A stretch of 64,000 nucleotides of DNA from Aminomonas paucivorans DSM 12260 (GTDB lineage Bacteria; Synergistota; Synergistia; Synergistales; Synergistaceae), in NCBI RefSeq assembly GCF_000165795.1, contig NZ_CM001022.1, forward strand, positions 248,001 to 312,000, in the 5' to 3' direction. The notes beneath the pieces are model-generated. The model did no database searches. It was not told the DNA's origin and saw nothing but the letters and a program-made list of their open reading frames with translations. Position numbers and translations under genes: made by a program. Numbering within the stretch: position 1 is the stretch's first letter; each line of letters opens with the position of its first letter. Shown here piece by piece: positions 34,796-43,140 of this stretch.

Positions 34796-36792
34796 ATTCC
34801 TACCCGGGGGGCCGGGCGGAACGCCCGGCCTCCCTCTCCCGCTGGGCCCGGCTCCTCCTTCTGGGAGGAGCCTTGGCATTTCTGGGCGCCCCCGCCCGGG
34901 GGGAGGACCTGCCCCCGGTGACGGTAACGGACACCCGTCTGGAGGCGGAGGAGGGGGCCGCTTCTCCGGGGTGCGTCACCATCCTCCGGCCCGAGGAGGT
35001 CCGGGGGGAGGCCAAGACGGTGGCGGACCTGCTGGAGCAGAGCGCGGGGGTGCACGTGGTGCGCCTCCGGGGTCGGGGCAACTACACCGTGGCCCTGGTG
35101 CGGGGCAGCACCGCCGCCCAGGTGGCGGTGTACCTGGACGGGACCCTGGTGAACTCCGCCGGGGAATCGGCGGTGGACCTCTCCACCCTCCCGGTGGAGT
35201 CGGTGGAGCGCATCGAGGTGTACCGGGGGGCCATCCCCGCCCGGTTCGGCGTCTCCGGCGCGGGGGCGGTGGTCTCCATCCTCACCCGGCGTCCCCGGGG
35301 ACGGGAGGGGTCCGTCCTGGTGCAGGGAGGCTCCTACGGTGAGTGGGGACTCTCGGGACGCTACGGCAACGATCTGGGGGACGGGCGCTACCTGGTCTCC
35401 TTCGGGTTCTCCGGATCCCAGGGGGATTTCTCCTACCACAACGACAACGGCACCCCCTGGAATCCCTCGGACGACTACGACGCCACCCGACAGAACAACG
35501 ACTGGACGGAGGGGAACCTGCTCTTCCGCTACCAGGGGGACGACGGCTGGCGCTTCCGCGCGGAGGCCTACCGTCGGGACCAGGACCTGCCCCGCAAGGC
35601 CTCGGGGAACGACCGCCCCGGGGACCCGCCGGGGTCCAACCTGGACACGCGACGGCTGCGCCTCGCCGCGGGGAAGGAGGGAAGCTGGGAAGGGGGCTCC
35701 TGGAGCTGGGACCTGACCTACGGTCGCCTGGAGAAGGAGTTCTTCGATCCCCTGGACCCCCGGACCCTGCCCACCCCCCGGTCCACCCGCAACCAGTACG
35801 ACACGGACCTGTGGGACCTCTCCGGCGGGACCACCCTGACCCCCTGGAAGGGGCACCGGGTGGACCTGCGCATGCGCCTGGCCCACGAGGCCCTCTCGGT
35901 GAAGGGGGACTACGTGGACCGCTACGGCCTGCGGGGGGAGTACACCCAGAACGCCACGGACCTCACCGCGGAGGACCGCATCGACCTGGGCGGGGGGACG
36001 GTCCTGGTCCCCACCCTGCGCTGGAACCGGGTGGACGACGAGTCCCACCTCTCCGGCGGCCTGGCCCTGGAGGGGCGCTTCTCCTCCTCCCTGGGGTGGC
36101 ACGCCTCCTGGGGGGTGTACCACCGGGCGCCGAACCTCTACGAGCGCTACGGCGACGGGGCCCTCATCCTTCCCCGGCCGGACCTGGAGTGGGAGCGCTC
36201 CGTCCAGTGGGACGCGGGGCTCCGCTGGTCCGGCACGGTCGCGGGGGGCCGGACGACCCTGGACGTGTCCTACTTCCAGGCGGACGCGGAGGATCTCATC
36301 GAGTTCGTCATGGCGGGGCCCTACGTGGGGTACTACGACAACATCGGCAAGAGCTTCGTCCGGGGGGCGGAGGTGGAGGCCACCTACGCCCGGGACACCT
36401 GGGACGCCGTCCTGGCCTACACCTACACGGACGGGGAGAACCGGACCCCCGGGGGAAACTACGGGAAACCCCTGCCCAACCGGCCCAAACACGCCGCCAC
36501 CCTGCGGGTCAACGGGGACCTGCTCCCCCGCCTCCGGGGTTTCCTGGAGGTGGAGTACCTGGGGGAGAACTGGGTGGACGCGGGGGCCAACCTGGCCTAC
36601 GAGGACCTCACCACGGTGGGGCTGGGGATCAAGTGGAGCCTCCGGGAGGGGGGCGTCCTCACCCTGGGGGTGCGGGACCTCTTCGACCAGTCCTCGGACC
36701 GGAAGAACCTCCCCACCTACGGCCCCTCGGAGCTGGCCTGGTACCCCGACCCGGGGCGCACCTTCTACGCATCCTACCTGTGGACCTTCTGA
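34783..36792 (+). CDS. btuB: TonB-dependent outer-membrane receptor, probably for cobalamin
   Basis: 669 residues from GTG 34783. Signal peptide ends near ARGE; TonB box LPPVTVTDTR; plug domain with VADLLEQSAGVHVVRLRG, VAVYLDGTLVNSAG, VESVERIEVYRGAIPARFG; then a 22-strand-type barrel ending with an aromatic residue (YLWTF). The gene lies in a riboswitch-controlled operon with btuFCD-like genes and exbB/exbD/tonB, which sets the likely substrate as a corrinoid. Confidence 0.87.
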   Translation: MAALDSYPGGRAERPASLSRWARLLLLGGALAFLGAPARGEDLPPVTVTDTRLEAEEGAASPGCVTILRPEEVRGEAKTVADLLEQSAGVHVVRLRGRGNYTVALVRGSTAAQVAVYLDGTLVNSAGESAVDLSTLPVESVERIEVYRGAIPARFGVSGAGAVVSILTRRPRGREGSVLVQGGSYGEWGLSGRYGNDLGDGRYLVSFGFSGSQGDFSYHNDNGTPWNPSDDYDATRQNNDWTEGNLLFRYQGDDGWRFRAEAYRRDQDLPRKASGNDRPGDPPGSNLDTRRLRLAAGKEGSWEGGSWSWDLTYGRLEKEFFDPLDPRTLPTPRSTRNQYDTDLWDLSGGTTLTPWKGHRVDLRMRLAHEALSVKGDYVDRYGLRGEYTQNATDLTAEDRIDLGGGTVLVPTLRWNRVDDESHLSGGLALEGRFSSSLGWHASWGVYHRAPNLYERYGDGALILPRPDLEWERSVQWDAGLRWSGTVAGGRTTLDVSYFQADAEDLIEFVMAGPYVGYYDNIGKSFVRGAEVEATYARDTWDAVLAYTYTDGENRTPGGNYGKPLPNRPKHAATLRVNGDLLPRLRGFLEVEYLGENWVDAGANLAYEDLTTVGLGIKWSLREGGVLTLGVRDLFDQSSDRKNLPTYGPSELAWYPDPGRTFYASYLWTF

Positions 36793-36825
36793 TCGAGGTC
36801 CCGGGGTGAAGGAGACGAGACATCC

Positions 36826-37992
36826 ATGAACGACCCACAGAACCCGGGGCGGCGCCGATTTCGAGCCCCCCTTCTCCTGTGCTGCCTGGCGGCGCTGCTT
36901 GCGGGAGGCCTTCCCGCCTGGGGAGCCCCGAAGGGGGAGGCCCCCCGCCACGCCCGGCTCTTCTCCCTGGATCGGAAGGAGGGGCTGACGGTGCTGCACA
37001 ACCGCCTCCCCTGGGGAGGGGCGACGGAAGAGCTGGCCTGGGTCCTGACCCCGGACCCCTCCGCCCCGGTTCCTCCGGCCCTGGCCGGACTCCCCCGGCT
37101 TCGGTGTCCCGCCCGGCGCATCGTGGCCCTCACCATCCCCGCGGTGAGCGCCCTCTCCCTGTTGGGTTGCTCGGACCGCATCGTGGGGGTGGGGGGCAAA
37201 CGGTTCCTCTACGATCCGGGGAAGGAGCTGGCGGGGGTGACGGAGGTGGGACCCGAAGGGGGCATGGGGCCCGACGCGGACCTGGAGCGCATCGTGGCCC
37301 TGAAGCCCGACGTGGTGCTGGCCTACGTCTACACGCCCCAGGAGAGGGCCACGGCGGAGCGCCTCGCCTCCCTGGGGGTCCCGGTGGTGTTCCTCTCGGA
37401 GTACCTGGAGGCGACCCCCCTGGGGATGGCGGAATGGCTGGTGGCCGTGGGAGCCCTGGTGGGTCGGGAGGCCCAGGCCCGGGCCTTCTACGACCGCACG
37501 GTTCTGGACTACGGGGCGATCCGCGCCCGGGCCCTGGGGGCTCAAGGTCGGCCCAAGGCCCTGGCGGGAGCCCCCTTCCAGGGGAGCTGGTACGTGGCGG
37601 GACGGGACAGCTGGCTGGCCCGCCTGGTGGGGGACGCGGGGGGGGACTACCTCTGGAAGGACCTGCCCGGCCGGGGCTCCGTGCCCGTGGAGGCGGAGAC
37701 GGTCTTCTCCCGGGCTTCGAAGGCGGACGTGTGGGTGCAGTGCGGTCTCTGGCGCTCCCTGGAGGAGATCCGCCGCAGCGACCCCCGGCTGGCCCAGCTG
37801 GCTCCCTTCCGGGGCGGTCGGGTCTTCAACAACGACGCCCGATCCCGGCCCGGAGGGGGCAACGACTACTACGAGAGCGGGGTCTGGCGCCCCGACCGGA
37901 TCCTGGGGGACCTGGCGGCGGTGCTGCACCCGGAGCGCTTCCCGGGGCACCGGTTCACCTACTACCGCAGACTCCCGGTAGGGAAGCCTTGA
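36826..37992 (+). CDS. btuF: ABC transporter substrate-binding protein, probably cobalamin
   Basis: 388 residues. Signal peptide ends near PAWGA. The fold is the BtuF/FepB class: RIVALTIPAVSALSLLGCSDRIVGVGG, DLERIVALKPDVVLAYVYTP, LGVPVVFLSEYLEATPLGMAEWL. The N-terminal part is longer than typical BtuF. Its stop overlaps the next start (TTGA). Confidence 0.85.
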   Translation: MNDPQNPGRRRFRAPLLLCCLAALLAGGLPAWGAPKGEAPRHARLFSLDRKEGLTVLHNRLPWGGATEELAWVLTPDPSAPVPPALAGLPRLRCPARRIVALTIPAVSALSLLGCSDRIVGVGGKRFLYDPGKELAGVTEVGPEGGMGPDADLERIVALKPDVVLAYVYTPQERATAERLASLGVPVVFLSEYLEATPLGMAEWLVAVGALVGREAQARAFYDRTVLDYGAIRARALGAQGRPKALAGAPFQGSWYVAGRDSWLARLVGDAGGDYLWKDLPGRGSVPVEAETVFSRASKADVWVQCGLWRSLEEIRRSDPRLAQLAPFRGGRVFNNDARSRPGGGNDYYESGVWRPDRILGDLAAVLHPERFPGHRFTYYRRLPVGKP

Positions 37993-39017
37993 GGGCGGAC
38001 GCCCTCCCCCGGGGCCTCTGGCTTCTGCTGCTGGCGGGGGCGGCCCTGGTCGCCTTCGGGGCGGACCTGTTCCTGGGCTCCGTCTCCATCCCGCCGGAGC
38101 GGGTGCTGCGGGCGCTCCTCTCCTGGGGGGTCCAGGACCCCCAGGACCGCATCGTCCTGGCCTTCCGCCTCCCCCGGGCGGCCACGGCCCTGCTGGCGGG
38201 GGCGGCCCTGGCCGCCTCGGGGCTGCTGATGCAGACCCTCTTCGAGAACCCCCTGGCGGGGTCCTTCGTCCTGGGGGTGGACTCCGGGGCGGGGCTGGGG
38301 GTGGCCCTGCTGCTTTTGGCGGCGGACTCCCTGGGGGCGGGGATCTCCCGCTTCCTGGCCCTGGGGGGGGTGGCGGCGGCCTCCTGGGCCGGGTCCCTGG
38401 CGGTGCTCCTGGTGGTGCTGCTGGTCTCCCGGCGGGTGGAGAACAACACGGTGCTCCTCATCCTGGGGCTCATGTTCGGCTACGCCTCCGGGTCCCTGGT
38501 GACGGTGCTGCTGCATTTCTCCTCGGGGGAGCAGGCCCACGGGTACCTGGCCTGGAGCTTCGGCACCTTCTCCGGCACCACGGGGGCCCAGGTGGGGGTG
38601 ATGGCCCTGGGCATCCTCCCCGCCCTTCTGGCGGCCTGCGCCCTGGCCAAGCCCCTGAACGCCCTCCTCCTGGGGGAACGCTACGCCGCCACCATGGGGG
38701 TCCCGGTGCGCCGCCTCCGGGGGGGGCTCATCGTGGTGGCCGCCCTCCTGTCGGGGAGCGTCACCGCCTTCTGCGGTCCCGTGGCCTTCCTGGGCATCGC
38801 CACCCCCCACCTGTGCCGGGCCCTGCTGCGCACCGAGGACCACCGGGTCCTCCTGCCCGCCTGCGTCGCCGCCGGGAGCCTCCTGGCCCTGGGGGCGGAC
38901 CTGGCCTCCCGGGGGCTGGGGGGCGGTCTGCCCCTGCCGGTGAACGCCGTCACCTCCCTCCTGGGGGCGCCGGTGGTGGTCTGGGTGGTGCTCCGGGGAA
39001 GGGGAGGACGACGATGA
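37989..39017 (+). CDS. btuC: FecCD-family ABC permease, probably cobalamin
   Basis: 342 residues from TTG 37989 overlapping the btuF stop. About ten membrane helices; family motifs FRLPRAATALLAGAALAASGLLMQTLFENPLA, LGVDSGAGLG, and FCGPVAFLGIATPHLCR with the coupling helix before it. It forms the membrane channel of the importer. Its stop overlaps the ATPase start (ATGA). Confidence 0.88.
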   Translation: MRADALPRGLWLLLLAGAALVAFGADLFLGSVSIPPERVLRALLSWGVQDPQDRIVLAFRLPRAATALLAGAALAASGLLMQTLFENPLAGSFVLGVDSGAGLGVALLLLAADSLGAGISRFLALGGVAAASWAGSLAVLLVVLLVSRRVENNTVLLILGLMFGYASGSLVTVLLHFSSGEQAHGYLAWSFGTFSGTTGAQVGVMALGILPALLAACALAKPLNALLLGERYAATMGVPVRRLRGGLIVVAALLSGSVTAFCGPVAFLGIATPHLCRALLRTEDHRVLLPACVAAGSLLALGADLASRGLGGGLPLPVNAVTSLLGAPVVVWVVLRGRGGRR

Positions 39018-40042
39018 ACGACCCCATCCTGGAACTGCGGGACCTGTCCGTGGGCTACCGGCTGGGGCGGGGGCGGACCGTACCCCTGGCGTCGGGGCTC
39101 AACCTGGCCCTGGCCCCGGGGACCCTCACCGCCCTGGTGGGGCGCAACGGGGCGGGGAAGAGCACCCTGCTGCGCACCCTGGCCCGGCTGCTTCCCCCCC
39201 TGGAGGGGCAGGTGCTCTTCCGGGGGCGTCCCGTGGGGACCCTGGGAGCCCGGGACTTCGCCCGATCCGTGAGCCTGGTGCTTCCGGAGCGGGACGCCCC
39301 CCCGAACCTGACGGTGCGGGACCTGGTGTCCCTGGGGCGCACCCCCCACACGGACTGGCGGGGCCGGTTGGGGGAGGGGGACCGCCGGGCGGTGGAAGAG
39401 GCCCTGACGACCCTGGAGCTGGAGGCGCTGGCGGACCGGAGGGTGGTGTCCTTGAGCGACGGGGAGCGGCAGCGGGCCTTCGTGGCCCGGGCCCTGGCCC
39501 AGGAACCGGAGCTGCTGCTGCTGGACGAGCCCACGGCCTTCTCGGACCTGCTGCACAAGGCGGAGGTGCTGCGCATCCTTCGGGAGACCTGCCTCCGGGG
39601 GGCCACGGTCCTGCTGATCCTCCACGACATCTCCGTGGCCCTTCGGTTCGCCCACCGCATCTGGGTGCTGGAGGAAGGACGGGTGGAGGAGGGGATCCCG
39701 GAGGACCTGCTCTTAGCCGGGACCCTGGAACGGCTCTTTTCTTCTCCTCGGCTGCGCTTCGACCCCCTTCGGGGGACCTATCGGGTCCCCCAGGAGGAGT
39801 TCCGGGGGGCCGTGGCCCTGCGGGGAGAGGGGCGGGCGGAGGCCTGCGCCGCCCTGGCCCTGGAGCGGTGGAAGCTGCGGCAGGACCCGGATGCGTCCCT
39901 GGTCCTGGAGGCCCGGGACGGGGTCTTCCGGCTCCGGGAGGGGGACCGGGACCTGGGGGTCTTTGGGCGTCTGGAGGACCTGGAGCGGGAACTCCGACGG
40001 CACCTTCCGGGGGAGGCCCCGGGAACGGCGGAAGGGAGCTGA
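39014..40042 (+). CDS. btuD: ABC transporter ATPase, probably cobalamin
   Basis: 342 residues. Walker A GRNGAGKST (about 43-51), signature LSDGERQRA from residue 147, Walker B LLLLDEPTAF, switch His in LILHDISVA. A C-terminal extension of about 95 residues follows the standard domain (RLRFDPLRGTYRVP onward), as in some FepC/BtuD-like ATPases. It powers uptake by BtuC. Confidence 0.87.
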   Translation: MNDPILELRDLSVGYRLGRGRTVPLASGLNLALAPGTLTALVGRNGAGKSTLLRTLARLLPPLEGQVLFRGRPVGTLGARDFARSVSLVLPERDAPPNLTVRDLVSLGRTPHTDWRGRLGEGDRRAVEEALTTLELEALADRRVVSLSDGERQRAFVARALAQEPELLLLDEPTAFSDLLHKAEVLRILRETCLRGATVLLILHDISVALRFAHRIWVLEEGRVEEGIPEDLLLAGTLERLFSSPRLRFDPLRGTYRVPQEEFRGAVALRGEGRAEACAALALERWKLRQDPDASLVLEARDGVFRLREGDRDLGVFGRLEDLERELRRHLPGEAPGTAEGS

Positions 40043-40046
40043 GAGC

Positions 40047-40682
40047 GTGGGGTTGCTTGAGATCATGCGGCTCGGGGGGGCCATCATGTGGGTCCTCCTG
40101 GGAATTTCCGTGGCCGCGGGGGCGGTGGTGGCGGAACGGCTGCTCTTCTTCCGACGGGCCTCCACCGACCCGGTCCGCCTGGAGGAGGGCATCGGCACCG
40201 CCCTCTGGGAGGAAAGCCCCGAAGAGGCCCTGCGCCTGGCCGCCTCCCGGGACGGATCCCTCCATCGGATCTTCGCCGCCGCCCTGGGGCACTGGGACGC
40301 CCCGGCGGAGACCCTGAAGCTCCTCCTGGAGCAGGAGCTGCGTCGGGAGGTGTTTCGCTGGGAGAAGGGGCTTTCCCTCCTCTCCGCCCTGGCCCGGGTG
40401 GCCCCCCTGCTGGGGCTTCTGGGGACGGTGCTGGGGATGGTGGAGATCTTCCGTGCCCTCCCCTCGGCGGGGATGGCTTCCCCCATGCTGGTGCTCTCCG
40501 GGGGCATCTGGAAGGCCCTGCTCACCACCGTGGCGGGGCTGGTGGTGGCGGTGCCCATCGTCCTGGCCCACACCTACCTGGTCTCCCGCATCCTGCGGGC
40601 GGAGGAGGGGCTGGAGCGGGGGGCTGACTTCCTCCTGCGGGAGAAGCTCCTGGGCCGGGGGGCCCGAAGGAACGGGGCATGA
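40047..40682 (+). CDS. exbB: ExbB-like MotA/TolQ/ExbB proton channel subunit
   Basis: 211 residues from GTG 40047. Three membrane helices; the family block RVAPLLGLLGTVLGMVEIFRAL and GGIWKALLTTVAGLVVAVPIVLAHTYL is clear. With ExbD it uses the proton gradient to energise TonB. ATGA overlap with exbD. Confidence 0.9.
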   Translation: MGLLEIMRLGGAIMWVLLGISVAAGAVVAERLLFFRRASTDPVRLEEGIGTALWEESPEEALRLAASRDGSLHRIFAAALGHWDAPAETLKLLLEQELRREVFRWEKGLSLLSALARVAPLLGLLGTVLGMVEIFRALPSAGMASPMLVLSGGIWKALLTTVAGLVVAVPIVLAHTYLVSRILRAEEGLERGADFLLREKLLGRGARRNGA

Positions 40683-41074
40683 AGGGCTTCTCCTCCCGCC
40701 GGGCCTCCCCGGACCTGGACATCACCCCCCTCATCGACATCCTCTTCATGCTGATCCTCTTCTTCGTCCTGGCGGCCACCTTCGACCGCGGGGGGCTCTC
40801 GGTGGACCTGCCCCGGGGGACGGCCCAGGAGGCCCAGAACCGTCCCTTCACCCTGACCGTGACCCCGGAGGGGACGATCCTGGCGGAAGGAACCCCGGTC
40901 GCCCCCGGGGAGGCGGTGCGCCGGGCCGCCGAGGCGGCGGGTACGGGGCGCCCCGTGGCCCTGGCGGGGGACCGAAAGGCCCCCTACGGGGTGGTGGCGG
41001 AGCTGCTGGACGGCCTCCGGGTCCAGGGAGTCCGGGCCGTGGGGCTCCTCACCCGCACCGGAAAGGCCCCCTGA
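40679..41074 (+). CDS. exbD: ExbD-like biopolymer transport protein
   Basis: 131 residues. DITPLIDILFMLILFFVLAATF is the single membrane helix with the conserved proton-pathway D20; the periplasmic domain follows (VDLPRGTAQEAQNRPFTLTV). Operates with ExbB and TonB. Confidence 0.9.
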   Translation: MKGFSSRRASPDLDITPLIDILFMLILFFVLAATFDRGGLSVDLPRGTAQEAQNRPFTLTVTPEGTILAEGTPVAPGEAVRRAAEAAGTGRPVALAGDRKAPYGVVAELLDGLRVQGVRAVGLLTRTGKAP

Positions 41075-41082
41075 CCCTCCCC

Positions 41083-41793
41083 ATGAAGCCCTACGCCCTG
41101 CCCCTGCTGCTCAGCCTGGGGATCCACGCCCTCCTGATGGGGGCCCTGGGGCTGTGGCGTCCCGCCCCCCTCCCCGAGGCGCCGGAGCGGGTGCTGGTGT
41201 TGCGCTTCGCCCCGGCTCCCCCGCCCCCCGTGGCCCCCCCCCGCAGGACGCCCCGGGCCGCGCCGCAGGCAGCCCCCCCGGAGCCCCGGAAGGCACCCGC
41301 CCCGGCGGCGGCGCCCAAACCGCCCCAGGCTCTCCCCCGCCGTGCCGCCGCCCCCGTTCCGGCTCCCGTCGCCCCCCTCCGCCCCGTTTCCCGGACCGCC
41401 GAACCCCCCGGAGCGGGGGAGGCGGAGGAGGTTCGAGGGGACGCCGCCCCCGCCTCGGGCTCCGGGACGAAGGAAGCGCCCCCTCCTCGGGAAGAGGCCG
41501 CAGCTCCGGGAGGCGAAGGACTGAAGGACGCGGAGGTGGTGGACGTTCGGGGCGTGGAGGTGCTCCGTCGCGTGGTGCCGGACTACCCCCCGTCGTGCCG
41601 CAGACGGGGCCAGGAGGGCACGACGGTGCTGGTGGCCCAGGTGGAGGGGGGAGCGGTGCGCTCCCTTCGGGTGGAACGGTCCAGCGGCTTCGGGGCCCTG
41701 GACGAGGCCGCCGCGGACGCCCTGAAACGCTGGCGCTTCGCCCGGGGCGTCACCGCCTCCGTCCGGGTCCCCGTGATCTTCCGGCTTCAGTGA
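41083..41793 (+). CDS. tonB: TonB energy transducer
   Basis: 236 residues. N-terminal membrane anchor LLLSLGIHALLMGALGLW, then a Pro/Ala-rich periplasm-spanning linker of about 130 residues, then the TonB C-terminal domain: RRVVPDYPPSCRRRGQEGTTVLVAQV and VERSSGFGALDEAAADALKRWRF. Last gene of the B12 operon. Confidence 0.88.
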   Translation: MKPYALPLLLSLGIHALLMGALGLWRPAPLPEAPERVLVLRFAPAPPPPVAPPRRTPRAAPQAAPPEPRKAPAPAAAPKPPQALPRRAAAPVPAPVAPLRPVSRTAEPPGAGEAEEVRGDAAPASGSGTKEAPPPREEAAAPGGEGLKDAEVVDVRGVEVLRRVVPDYPPSCRRRGQEGTTVLVAQVEGGAVRSLRVERSSGFGALDEAAADALKRWRFARGVTASVRVPVIFRLQ

Positions 41794-41833
41794 ACGGGGA
41801 AGGGCGGGAAGCGGCTTCCTGTTTGTCAGAGCC

Positions 41834-42172
41834 TCAGGGAAGAACGGAAGTCAGGTGGCTATTCAGGTAGCGGTTGAGACTGACCTTGGCTTCCGTCGCC
41901 TGGACCGCCAGCTTGCGGTGCAGCTCCGGAGTGGTCCGAAGAAGGATCTTGCCCGAATAGACCCGATCCGATAGCGGTTCGGGGATCGGCTCGCCGTTGC
42001 GCTCCATGTCCTCCACCGTCTCGGCGACGAGGGCCATGATCCCGCTGAAAGCCTTCTGCGGGTCCTTCTCCAGCCAAGAAAGGCTTGGGAACTCGGAACA
42101 GAGCCCGACGTACTCGTTGTCTCCCTGGGACCACTCCACCCGGTAGATGTAGTGGGACGTGTTTTCGTTCAT
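41834..42172 (-). CDS. hicB: HicB-family antitoxin with RHH-type C-terminus
   Basis: 112 residues from ATG 42172 with AAAGGAG upstream. The N-terminal HicB fold is YIYRVEWSQGDNEYVGLCSEFPSLSWLEKDPQKAFSGI; the C-terminal DNA-binding part is SGKILLRTTPELHRKLAVQATEAKVSLNRYLNSHL. It would neutralise a HicA-type RNase and repress its own operon. No complete toxin gene is adjacent, so it is an orphan. Confidence 0.8.
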   Translation of the reverse strand: MNENTSHYIYRVEWSQGDNEYVGLCSEFPSLSWLEKDPQKAFSGIMALVAETVEDMERNGEPIPEPLSDRVYSGKILLRTTPELHRKLAVQATEAKVSLNRYLNSHLTSVLP

Positions 42173-42307
42173 GACGGGCTCCTTTCTTCGCCTTCCAGTA
42201 GGCGATCGGTGGGCCTTGATGACCTGCTTGACCTGGTATCCTTTGGCTTTGCCGCCTTCGCCTTTCTGAATGTTGACCCTCGGGTCACCGGGCCAAGGCG
42301 TCTTGAA
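42173..42307 (-). pseudogene. Remnant of a small protein (possible toxin 3' end)
   Basis: The 135 bases between hicB and the CRISPR array read in one open minus-strand frame: DPRVNIQKGEGGKAKGYQVK then QVIKAHR. It looks protein-like but has no start, because the repeat array begins directly upstream. By position it may be the end of the partner toxin cut off by the array. Confidence 0.35.
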
Positions 42308-42739
42308 GTCATAGCTCCCTGCCGCACTCCGAAATGCTATGCTTATAACCTTGCTTATGTCATGCGCCGGGCGGTCATAGCTCCCTGCCGCACTCCGAAA
42401 TGCTATGCTCGGGGGCGCAGCCCCTCGAATGCCGCCTACGTCATAGCTCCCTGCCGCACTCCGAAATGCTATGCTCACGACCGTTGTGGTGTCCACCGAT
42501 ACCGCGTCATAGCTCCCTGCCGCACTCCGAAATGCTATGCTTAGAAAAACCCCGCCAAAAGACAAAGAATCGTCATAGCTCCCTGCCGCACTCCGAAATG
42601 CTATGCTCCTAGTCCGGGCGTTTGATGCTATGTTCCCGTCATAGCTCCCTGCCGCACTCCGAAATGCTATGCTAGGGGGCCACCTACCCCCGGTGTCGTA
42701 TAAGTCATAGCTCCCTGCCGCACTCCGAAATGCTATGCT
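42308..42739 (+). CRISPR. Type II-C CRISPR array, 7 repeats
   Basis: Seven identical 36-base repeats (start GTCATAGCTCCC, end GAAATGCTATGCT) at 42308, 42374, 42440, 42506, 42572, 42638 and 42704, with six 30-base spacers. The repeat resembles the Neisseria type II-C repeat (GTTGTAGCTCCC ... CAGTGCTACAAT), which sets the crRNA direction as the plus strand, opposite to the cas operon. Each repeat ends in TGCTATGCT, an extended -10-like element. Confidence 0.95.
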
Positions 42740-42743
42740 GTTC

Positions 42744-42787
42744 CGCCGAGAGGCCCTCTTCCCCAGCGGGTTGAGGGCCTCTCGGCG
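42744..42787. terminator. Strong hairpin between the II-C array and cas2
   Basis: A perfect 15-bp stem (CGCCGAGAGGCCCTC with 42773-42787) and a 14-base loop lie between the oppositely transcribed array and cas2. No long T-run; likely a shared bidirectional terminator. Confidence 0.6.
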
Positions 42788-42801
42788 CTTCAAAAATAAG
42801 G

Positions 42802-43140
42802 TCAGAACAGGAGCATCTGGCAGGCGGGGACCTTCTTTTCCTGGCGGGTGCGTCCCCCCACCAGCAGCTTCATGCGGGCGTACTGTCGGTCCGTGACCTG
42901 GAGGAACCGGACGGACCCTTGGGGGGGCAGGTTGTGGGCCAGGCGCTCCAGATGCTTGGACACCGCATCCTCGCCGTTGACGATGCGGCAGTAGACCGAG
43001 AACTGAAGCATGTCGTATCCGTCCTCCAGGAGAAAACGGCGGAACCTCACATAGTTCCGTTTGGCCTCCTGGGTGGTGACGGGCAGGTCGAAGAACACCA
43101 GCAGCCTCAGGAGTCGCGGGCCTCCTCGCCCTTCAGCCAT
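42802..43140 (-). CDS. cas2: CRISPR adaptation protein Cas2 (type II)
   Basis: 112 residues. LLRLLVFFDLPVTTQEAKRNYVRFRRFLLEDGYDMLQFSVYCRIV is the Cas2 ferredoxin-like fold with the conserved Asp in FFDLP. The first 10 residues may be dispensable. Overlaps cas1 by 8 bases. With Cas1 it integrates new spacers. Confidence 0.9.
   Translation of the reverse strand: MAEGRGGPRLLRLLVFFDLPVTTQEAKRNYVRFRRFLLEDGYDMLQFSVYCRIVNGEDAVSKHLERLAHNLPPQGSVRFLQVTDRQYARMKLLVGGRTRQEKKVPACQMLLF

Noticed and set aside
42744-42787. tracrRNA in the hairpin region beside the II-C array
   Set aside because: The stem is self-complementary but has no complementarity to the repeat.
42308-42793. A 319-residue extension of HicB through the repeats (RSAAGSYD units)
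   Set aside because: Also the translated CRISPR repeat; the HicB domain starts at the ATG at 42172 with its own RBS.
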